Origin: F1-60-MAGs104 sp964355975
GTDB lineage: Bacteria; Planctomycetota; Phycisphaerae; Phycisphaerales; SM1A02
NCBI GenBank assembly: GCA_964355975.1
Contig: CAYHFW010000001.1
Span: forward strand, 1-64,000
Direction: 5' to 3'
Length of the DNA stretch: 64,000 bases
The notes beneath the pieces are model-generated. The model was not told the DNA's origin. It worked only from the letters and a program-made list of their open reading frames with translations, and made no database searches. Of the stretch, positions 57,913 to 64,000 are shown one piece after another. Numbering within the stretch: the stretch's first letter is position 1; every line of letters starts with the position of its first letter. A program made the position numbers and the translations under genes.

Positions 57913-58826
57913 GTTGCGGTCATCGCGCCCATGTCGGCGGGACTCTCAGCAACGTGCACACCGCACGCGCGCAACGAATCGATCTTCGATTGCGCTGTGT
58001 CTTCAGCGCCGCCAACGATCGCTCCCGCATGACCCATGCGGCGACCCGCTGGAGCGGTGCGTCCCGCAATGAATGCCACCACGGGCTTCTTGGTGTTCGC
58101 TTGCAACCAGCGTCCTGCATCGGCCTCTGCGCTTCCACCGATTTCGCCAATCATCACGATCGCGCTCGTTTCAGGATCTGCCGCAAAAAGCTCAAGCACC
58201 TCGATGAAATCGAGTCCCTTGATTGGATCGCCACCGATTCCGACGCAGGTCGATTGCCCGATGCCGCGTGCCGAGCACTGCCACACTGCCTCGTAGGTCA
58301 GCGTGCCTGAGCGGCTCACAATGCCCACGGCTTTGCGCGATGGAGCATCGGTGCGGTGCATGTGGATGTATCCGGGCATGATGCCGATCTTGCATCCACC
58401 TTCGTACTTGTTCTCGCCGACTTTCTTGCCTGGGGTGATCACGCCGGGGCAGTTGGGTCCAACAAGTGTGGTGTTTGGATACTTTTCAAGTTGCGCACGC
58501 ACGCGAATCATGTCTTGAACTGGAATCCCTTCGGTGATCGCGCAGATGAGCGAGATGCCTGCGTCTGCTGCCTCGATGATCGCGTCGCCTGCGAATGGCG
58601 GCGGAACAAAAATCATGGTCGCGTTGGCGCCCGTGGCCCGAACCGCATCGCTGACTGTTTCGAAAATCGGCAGACCGTTGGCGTCACGCTGTCCACCCTT
58701 TCCTGGAGTCGTGCCTCCGACCATCTGCGTGCCATAGTCGAGGCATCCCTTGGTGTGAAAGGCGCCAGCCGCGCCCGTGATGCCCTGACAAAGAACGCGC
58801 GTGTTGCTATCAATGAGAATTGACAT
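57897..58826 (-). CDS. sucD: Succinyl-CoA ligase, alpha subunit
   Basis: 309 residues from ATG 58826. TCA-cycle enzyme converting succinyl-CoA to succinate with nucleotide gain. CoA site VLCQGITGAAGAFHTKGCLDYGT, GPNCPGVITPG and the phosphorylated His in GRRMGHAGAIVGG are present. sucC, normally directly upstream, is not: the upstream neighbour is divergent purM, so the beta subunit must be encoded elsewhere. Confidence 0.95.
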   Translation of the reverse strand: MSILIDSNTRVLCQGITGAAGAFHTKGCLDYGTQMVGGTTPGKGGQRDANGLPIFETVSDAVRATGANATMIFVPPPFAGDAIIEAADAGISLICAITEGIPVQDMIRVRAQLEKYPNTTLVGPNCPGVITPGKKVGENKYEGGCKIGIMPGYIHMHRTDAPSRKAVGIVSRSGTLTYEAVWQCSARGIGQSTCVGIGGDPIKGLDFIEVLELFAADPETSAIVMIGEIGGSAEADAGRWLQANTKKPVVAFIAGRTAPAGRRMGHAGAIVGGAEDTAQSKIDSLRACGVHVAESPADMGAMTATALGL

Positions 58827-58876
58827 GGGGCGGCGAGCATACGCCCGAATCGATCGGAATCGTGTGTAATGCGGGA

Positions 58877-59956
58877 ATGAGTTCAACCCGCGTATCCAAA
58901 GGACTGACCTACCGAGAAGCTGGCGTCAACATCGATGCGGGTGATGCCGTGGTCGATCTCATTCAGCCAGTGTTGAAGCGCACGCACACGTCGCGCGTGC
59001 TCGGACGACACGGCGCATTCGCTGGAATGTTTCAACTCGATTTCACAAAGAAGAGTCTGAAGAGAAATTACCGAAGACCGGTGCTCGTCGCATGCACCGA
59101 CGGCGTTGGAACAAAGGTGTTGATGGCCGCCGAGCGTCGTGTCTACGACTCAGTAGGAATCGATTGCGTTGCGATGAACGTGAACGATCTCATCGTGCAA
59201 GGCGCCGAGCCGCTTTTCTTTCTTGACTATCTCGGGCTTTCGAAACTTCAGCCCGCAGAGACGAGTGCGATGATTGAAGGTGTTGCGCGCGGCTGCGAGA
59301 TTGCTGGATGCGCGCTGCTCGGTGGCGAGTGCGCCGAGATGCCCGACATCTACAAGCCAGGCGACTTTGACATCGCTGGTTTCTGCGTCGGCGTGGTCGA
59401 GTACGACAACATCATCGATTCGACGCGCGTCAAGAAGGGCGACGTGATCATCGGGCTCGAGAGTTCAGGTGTTCACTCAAATGGATACACGCTCGTGCGA
59501 CGCATCGTGCGCGATGCAGGGCTCGACCTCAACGCGACCTTTCCAGAACTCGGCACGCGCACGCTCTGCGAGATTCTGCTCGAGCCAACGCGCATCTACG
59601 CGAAGTCGATCGTGAAACTCGTCGGCGAGTTCCGCAAGAAAAAGGCAATCAGCGGGATGGCACACATCACCGGCGGCGGACTTCCTGGCAATGTGTGTCG
59701 TGCGCTCCCGAAGAAACTCGATGCGGTGATCGAGAAGTCTGCGTGGACTCCCAACCCGATCTTCCCGTTCTTGCAGAAGCATGGCGGTGTCGAAGAAGCA
59801 GAAATGTTTCGCGTCTTCAATATGGGAATCGGCTACACGATCATCGCACGCCCCGATCAAGCAGATCGCATGATGAAGACTCTCAAGCGCGCGGGCGAGA
59901 AGCCGATGGTCATCGGCGCAATCGAAAAGGGAACCGGCGAAGTGCGGATGAAGTGA
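58877..59956 (+). CDS. purM: Phosphoribosylaminoimidazole synthetase (AIR synthetase)
   Basis: 359 residues from ATG 58877. Purine step five, closing FGAM to AIR with ATP. LTYREAGVNIDAGDAVV, VACTDGVGTKVL, GGECAEMPDIY, VHSNGYTLVRRI and HITGGGLPGNVCRALP are diagnostic. Fifty bases from the divergent sucD start and 8 bases from the convergent HNH gene. No other pur gene is in the window. Confidence 0.96.
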   Translation: MSSTRVSKGLTYREAGVNIDAGDAVVDLIQPVLKRTHTSRVLGRHGAFAGMFQLDFTKKSLKRNYRRPVLVACTDGVGTKVLMAAERRVYDSVGIDCVAMNVNDLIVQGAEPLFFLDYLGLSKLQPAETSAMIEGVARGCEIAGCALLGGECAEMPDIYKPGDFDIAGFCVGVVEYDNIIDSTRVKKGDVIIGLESSGVHSNGYTLVRRIVRDAGLDLNATFPELGTRTLCEILLEPTRIYAKSIVKLVGEFRKKKAISGMAHITGGGLPGNVCRALPKKLDAVIEKSAWTPNPIFPFLQKHGGVEEAEMFRVFNMGIGYTIIARPDQADRMMKTLKRAGEKPMVIGAIEKGTGEVRMK

Positions 59957-59964
59957 GGGGGGGT

Positions 59965-60909
59965 TCAACTCGCTTGCGAGAACGCCCAGTCGGCGAGGTT
60001 CAAGAGAGCTTTCGGTTGCCACTGGAGACCGGTCTTGGCAGCGAGGTCGGCTAGAAAGGCTGCGTGGTCCTCGTTCCTCAGCGCCCATTTCGCGCGCTGT
60101 TTCTGTGTGGGGAGATGATCGGATTTCTTGATGTTGACAGACTTTGTAGCGAGGACGAGATTTCCGACAGAGTTGTTGTGTGTGAGACTCCACGGCAGGA
60201 AGTGGTCGACCTCTGTCGTGTCTGGGAGCAGTCTCTCGTTGCTGTAAAAGCACTTGCCACCCTGAAGGTCAAGCAATCCGTCACCGACAGCACCCAACGG
60301 CACGCGTTCGCAGCCGAACAGATGGTCTCGTAACGCGGCGCTGCCTTTGATGGAACTGTTGGCACGCTCAACAAACTCTGCCCATCGAGCCTGAATCATG
60401 TCGGTGAGCAGTCCATGAAATCTGCGCAGGGTCTGTGGCACGCCTGGCATGAAGTGAAGATCGGCGTCGGGGCTTGGCCACGAGTAGAGCAATTGTGCTT
60501 CTTTCGGTTGCAGTCTCGGCAGCACATCCTTTCGAAGCACCCGAAGCATTTCGCGCGAGTAAGCCGGCAGCCGATTGCTGGTGCGCGACGATTCGAGTCT
60601 TGCTGAATTCACTCTGCGCCAGCGATTGACAAGCACGAGTGCTGTGGCCGACCGGCCGCCGGTCACCTGTTTGAGCGTGCCATGCTCCCCGAAAGGTCGC
60701 GGATGTGTCCAATACAGCTCAATGAATCGCTCAGCAACGAGAGCGAGCGGAACACGGTCGGCATCTGGCGCAATTGTGGTGGAGAGATCGCACAGAGCAT
60801 GCAGCAGCGCAAACTTGTACGTCGATGTCGTCTTGCTACTGCTGAGCAGCCGTTGGATCCAGTCCAGCAACTTGATCGCTTCCGCCGGGTCTTCCTGGGT
60901 CGTCGCCAC
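59965..60909 (-). CDS. HNH endonuclease domain protein
   Basis: 314 residues from a GTG at 60909. The N-terminal two thirds are helical and unassigned (begins TTQEDPAEAIKLLDWIQRLL). Near residues 215-265 an HNH module is visible: CFYSNERLLPDTTEVDHFLPWS with His-Asn-Asn (LTHNNSVGNLVLA) and a final NIKKSDHLP. It resembles stand-alone HNH nucleases of mobile or defence context. No partner toxin, methylase or helicase is adjacent, so its role is open. It lies between purM and arfB, interrupting housekeeping genes. Confidence 0.85.
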   Translation of the reverse strand: MATTQEDPAEAIKLLDWIQRLLSSSKTTSTYKFALLHALCDLSTTIAPDADRVPLALVAERFIELYWTHPRPFGEHGTLKQVTGGRSATALVLVNRWRRVNSARLESSRTSNRLPAYSREMLRVLRKDVLPRLQPKEAQLLYSWPSPDADLHFMPGVPQTLRRFHGLLTDMIQARWAEFVERANSSIKGSAALRDHLFGCERVPLGAVGDGLLDLQGGKCFYSNERLLPDTTEVDHFLPWSLTHNNSVGNLVLATKSVNIKKSDHLPTQKQRAKWALRNEDHAAFLADLAAKTGLQWQPKALLNLADWAFSQAS

Positions 60910-60918
60910 GTGCGAAGC

Positions 60919-61410
60919 CTACTCCCCACCCCCGCGCTGACGCTTCTTGTCGCCTTGGATGCGCTTGCCCTCGAGCCGCCGCTCCTTCGATCCGCGTGTT
61001 GGCTTGGTCTTGCGTCTGCGCTTCGGTGGCACCGACGCGCGCAAGACGAGCTCGTGCAGTCGCTCGATGCACGCATCGTGATTCGCGCGCTGCGACCGAT
61101 GCTCTTCGGCCGAGAATCCAATCTCGGCAGTGAGAGATTCGATCGACATCGCATCGTGCGCGTCGGCGCCCAAGAGGTGCGAGCCGGCGATTTGGGCAAG
61201 TCGCATGCGCGCGCCGTGGTCAAGGCCGCCGATCGATGCGATCGAAACGCGCAATTGTGCCTTCGATTCGACCTTGTTTACGTTTTGTCCACCAGGCCCG
61301 CCAGACCTGGCATATGTGAATCGCAGCGCCGATGGATGCACCCACGCGCGTGGTCCGAGCGCGATCGCATTGGATGGTCGTGTTGGTGGCGGTAGGCTCA
61401 CGCAGTGCAT
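60919..61410 (-). CDS. arfB: Peptidyl-tRNA hydrolase ArfB-like rescue factor
   Basis: 163 residues. Short class I release-factor-type protein with GGQ (SGGPGGQNVNKVESKAQLR) and a basic C-terminal tail (RRRKTKPTRGSKERRLEGKRIQGDKKRQR), as in ArfB/YaeJ, which rescues stalled ribosomes by entering the empty mRNA channel. The start may be ATG 61410 or the GTG at 61401; either way it overlaps or abuts the start of the divergent gene at 61405. Confidence 0.92.
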   Translation of the reverse strand: MHCVSLPPPTRPSNAIALGPRAWVHPSALRFTYARSGGPGGQNVNKVESKAQLRVSIASIGGLDHGARMRLAQIAGSHLLGADAHDAMSIESLTAEIGFSAEEHRSQRANHDACIERLHELVLRASVPPKRRRKTKPTRGSKERRLEGKRIQGDKKRQRGGGE

Positions 61411-62346
61411 TTCACACGCAAAGCGTCGACTCTGCTGACCGGATTTCTGCTCACGGCTTCTGCCGCGCAGGCTCAGACCGAACCTGCCACCTCGGTGGCA
61501 CCGGCTTCTGCCACCGTCGTGGCACCGGCCCCCACACCAATCGATCCCGCGCGCGATTCAGATGCACTTCACTTCGCCCTTCGTCCAGCACTTTGGATGG
61601 CGCGCGTTCGGGGCGACACAAACTTTGGGGGTGGCAACTTTGTCGTCGATGACGCACTCGGACTCGACGGATACGAAGCGACATTCAATGGCGAACTCTC
61701 GGCATCGTGGGGAGTCTTCTACGAGGTGATGGTCGACGGGTGGTTTTTCTCGACATCCGCGTCGCTTGCATCGCAAGTCACAGGAACCTTCGGCACGGTC
61801 AACATCGCACTCGGCGACCAACTCGCGACAGAATTCGCGGGCGCGAGCGCGGGCGGCGAATTCGACATCACACTCTGGCAGCCATTCGCCGATCGTCAAA
61901 CTCCATGGAGCGCAGCGATTCCAAATCAGAAAAACACTGCGGCAGGCGGGGGATACAAGGCAGACTTGCGCATCAAGGCGATCGGATCGGTTCGTTGGTA
62001 CAGCGCGTCGATGAGTGTCAATGACACCACCAGCGCACAATCCGATTCATGGGCGCTCGCTGCGGTGATGCCCGGCATTGGCGGCGGATTCGATCTCGCC
62101 TTCGACATGGCAGGACGAATTCCACTCGTGCAGAGCATTCGCCTTGAAGCGGCTGGCGGAGTTGGATCGAATTTCACCAATGGACAAGAGTTCACATTTG
62201 CGCGTGCGGGATTGAGCGTGATGTTCAACGCAAACTGCGGCGCAGAGTTCGGCTATCGCCTTGAAAATTTCACACTCGACAACAACTCTGCCAACTTTGA
62301 TGGTGGAGTTCAGGGGTTGTACTTCGGTGCCAACATCAAATTCTGA
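61405..62346 (+). CDS. Outer-membrane beta-barrel protein
   Basis: 313 residues from a GTG at 61405 giving a signal peptide (MHFTRKASTLLTGFLLTASAAQA-Q). The mature part alternates hydrophobic and polar residues with many Gly, Asn and aromatic positions and ends in Phe (GLYFGANIKF), as expected for an outer-membrane barrel of 8-12 strands. A Pro/Ala/Thr stretch follows the signal. Channel or structural role unknown. Its start codon overlaps the divergent arfB start. Confidence 0.8.
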   Translation: MHFTRKASTLLTGFLLTASAAQAQTEPATSVAPASATVVAPAPTPIDPARDSDALHFALRPALWMARVRGDTNFGGGNFVVDDALGLDGYEATFNGELSASWGVFYEVMVDGWFFSTSASLASQVTGTFGTVNIALGDQLATEFAGASAGGEFDITLWQPFADRQTPWSAAIPNQKNTAAGGGYKADLRIKAIGSVRWYSASMSVNDTTSAQSDSWALAAVMPGIGGGFDLAFDMAGRIPLVQSIRLEAAGGVGSNFTNGQEFTFARAGLSVMFNANCGAEFGYRLENFTLDNNSANFDGGVQGLYFGANIKF

Positions 62347-63244
62347 ATCAAAGCGCAGCAAGGTCACGCTGAAAAACATTATCGCTGTCGGCAAGACCGC
62401 GGCGCGTGGCGATGGTGCTGGGCGCCTCGCGCGCGCGAGACTGCGCCACGCCGCGTTCACGCTGCTGCCAGACCAACTCGTGGGCGGCGCGCTCATGAAG
62501 CGACACTTGCAGACCGAGATTGCGCTACGCAAGATCGAGGTGCGCATTGCGAACTGGCCCGCGAAGTTCGACGGCGTTCGCCTCGGCCACATCAGCGACT
62601 TGCATGTTGGAGATCTGATGCCCACCGCTCGTGCGCTCGAGGCAGTGCAACTACTTCGCAACGAATCGCCAGATTTGATCGCCTGCACCGGCGATGTCGT
62701 CGACCTCGATGTCGCAGGTTGTGAACCGGTCTTCGAAGCATTGGGCGCGCTGCGGGCGCCGCTTGGCAGATATTTCGTACTCGGAAACCACGACCTGCTC
62801 GACAACGCGCGTCGTGTGCTGCGACTCGCAGAATCGTCCGGACTCAAAACGCTGCGCGGCGAAATGTTGACTGCGCGCGGCGGACTGCGCATCGCAGGCA
62901 TCGATTGGTCGCGCACGCTCGAGGGCAACGCTCAGGGAATTCGGTCAATTGTGCAGGATGGTTCAATCCCGCATCTCTTGCTCGCGCATAATCCAAAGGC
63001 ATTTCGAGAGGCGGCGAAGCACAATGTGCCGCTCACGCTTGCTGGTCACACGCACGGTGGTCAATTCACGCTGAATCGCAAGGGCCGTGAGAAGCCGCGC
63101 GCGGCGACTGCGAAGGCTCTGCGCGCGGGGCACTATCACGATGGGCCATCCCATCTCTTCGTGACGACGGGCGCAGGGGGATGGTTTCCACTGCGCGTGA
63201 ATTGTCCCGCAGAAGTGGTTGTGATCACCGTGCGGCGGGGTTGA
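62327..63244 (+). CDS. YaeI-type metallophosphoesterase
   Basis: About 305 residues if starting at GTG 62327 (AGGGG upstream); GTG 62480 or ATG 62495 are shorter options. Five calcineurin-like metal motifs: DLHVG, GDVVD, GNHD, LLLAHNPKAF and AGHTHGGQ. The N-terminal segment is basic rather than clearly membrane-spanning. Similar to YaeI phosphodiesterases, which cut phosphoester bonds at the membrane. It overlaps the preceding barrel gene by about 20 bases. Confidence 0.85.
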   Translation: MPTSNSESKRSKVTLKNIIAVGKTAARGDGAGRLARARLRHAAFTLLPDQLVGGALMKRHLQTEIALRKIEVRIANWPAKFDGVRLGHISDLHVGDLMPTARALEAVQLLRNESPDLIACTGDVVDLDVAGCEPVFEALGALRAPLGRYFVLGNHDLLDNARRVLRLAESSGLKTLRGEMLTARGGLRIAGIDWSRTLEGNAQGIRSIVQDGSIPHLLLAHNPKAFREAAKHNVPLTLAGHTHGGQFTLNRKGREKPRAATAKALRAGHYHDGPSHLFVTTGAGGWFPLRVNCPAEVVVITVRRG

Positions 63245-63285
63245 CGCGACGCTGTCACGCAACCAGTGATCGGCCCAGCTCGTCG

Positions 63286-64000
63286 TTACGCGTACAGCCG
63301 ACCGAATCGATTGGTGATGAAGTCATCCCATGAGACGTCTTCCATCCGCACGAGTCCGCGCTGGGGCGTCTTGCCCTGAGCGAAGAGATCGACGAGTGCG
63401 GTGATGCCAGCAGCGGTCGTGATTTGGATGGCGGTCCAGTGATGACCATTGATCATCTGCGCACGCACGCGCTTGGCATAAATGCGTTCGACGAGTTTGC
63501 CATCGAGCACGCCAGTGGCACTCACAAAGATGACGACCTGATCTTCGGTCGTGCTCGGGATCGCTCGCTCGAGCATCGTGCGCAGTTCGTCGCGATGTTC
63601 GCGCATGCGCAATTCTTGCAGGAGGAATTTCATGAGATCGCAATGCCCTGGAAAGCGAATCGTCTTGTAGTCGAGGTTGCGCACGCGCCCCTTGAGACTT
63701 TCTGCGAGTGTGCCGAGTCCGCCAGATGTATTGAAGGCTTCGAAGTCGATGCCGTCGATGACAAGTCGCTCGTTGTTTTCAAGAGCGGGCAACGACACGA
63801 CCGCGCCATCACGCACGGCTTCGCAGTCCATGATGTATTCGTTGATGACCCCTTCAGTGCTCCATGTCAGGTTGTAACCAAGGCGATTGGATGGAGTCAG
63901 CGGCAATGCTCCGACGCGAAGTCGAAGTGATTCGATCTGCGCAAATGGATCGGCGAGATAGTTGCCAGCGATCGTGATGAAGCCTGGAGCGAGTCCGCAC
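63286..64000 (-). CDS. Saccharopine-dehydrogenase-like protein (3' part, cut by window edge)
   Basis: The C-terminal 237 residues are visible; the gene continues beyond 64000. CGLAPGFITIAGNYLADPF, SNRLGYNLTWSTEGVINEY and FNTSGGLGTLAESLKGRVRNLDYKTIRFPGHCDLMKFLL match the saccharopine dehydrogenase (Lys9/LYSN-like) family, including the YKTIRFPGH motif. It would act on an NAD(P)-linked amino-acid or carboxynorspermidine-type substrate. The N-terminal dinucleotide site lies outside the window. Confidence 0.85.
   Translation of the reverse strand, partial: CGLAPGFITIAGNYLADPFAQIESLRLRVGALPLTPSNRLGYNLTWSTEGVINEYIMDCEAVRDGAVVSLPALENNERLVIDGIDFEAFNTSGGLGTLAESLKGRVRNLDYKTIRFPGHCDLMKFLLQELRMREHRDELRTMLERAIPSTTEDQVVIFVSATGVLDGKLVERIYAKRVRAQMINGHHWTAIQITTAAGITALVDLFAQGKTPQRGLVRMEDVSWDDFITNRFGRLYA

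Overview
The window reads as a high-GC, gene-dense chromosome segment of a planctomycete, most likely class Phycisphaerae. This rests on three secreted proteins with paired C-terminal Ca-binding dockerin-like segments (D-x-N-x-D ... LLxxWG), a PVC-type propeller/HEAT/cytochrome c protein carrying a DUF1080 domain, a gldAFG-DUF4340 operon, and a str cluster reduced to rpsL-rpsG. I found no rRNA, tRNA, CRISPR array, transposase or phage gene.

Layout. 0.2-5 kb: a large secreted helical protein, then a dockerin-tagged secreted protein. 4.7-12.9 kb: a tight minus-strand run of six genes (VIT-vWA, vWA, response regulator, histidine kinase, MHS-type MFS transporter, small hypothetical). 13-14.7 kb: an interspersed-repeat cluster and a YcaQ-family DNA glycosylase gene whose 3' coding end contains the terminator of the convergent neighbour. 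14.7-21 kb: a dockerin-tagged serine protease and a 1282-residue fusion (methyltransferase, DUF1080, beta-propeller, HEAT, cytochrome c). 21-24 kb: three tandem SUMF1-like genes. 24-28 kb: a YHS-like secreted protein, a transglutaminase-like protein and an FG-GAP protein. 28-30 kb: a DUF1476 protein, a short MgtE and a small membrane protein. 30-35.4 kb: an ABC export operon of the Gld type. 35.4-39.6 kb: repeats, an M28 membrane peptidase and a GH15 glucoamylase. 39.6-46.2 kb: the fatty-acid synthesis cluster rpmF-plsX-fabH-fabD-(lipoprotein)-[fabG inverted]-acpP-fabF. 46.3-51.6 kb: rpsL, rpsG, a MoeB/ThiF-like E1, DinB and a second large secreted helical protein. 51.6-56.6 kb: glpK-glpD and a secreted protein. 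56.6-64 kb: repeats, SGNH hydrolase, sucD, purM, HNH endonuclease, arfB, outer-membrane protein, metallophosphoesterase and the end of a saccharopine-dehydrogenase-like gene.

The most unusual content is a family of non-coding repeats. A 96-bp element (A) with about 15-bp inverted ends occurs seven times, and a 51-bp hairpin (B) occurs four times. In three places they form an exact 189-bp A-linker-B composite. They lie in gaps between genes, mostly between convergent genes. Other points of note are the in-place inversion of fabG in a canonical cluster, Arg at position 88 of S12 (a streptomycin-resistance position), tandem duplications spanning the stop codons of two genes, and a structured rpsL-rpsG spacer.

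Start codons were chosen from ribosome-binding sites, signal peptides and overlaps with neighbours. Uncertain ones are flagged. All family assignments come from reading motifs by eye, with no database search.
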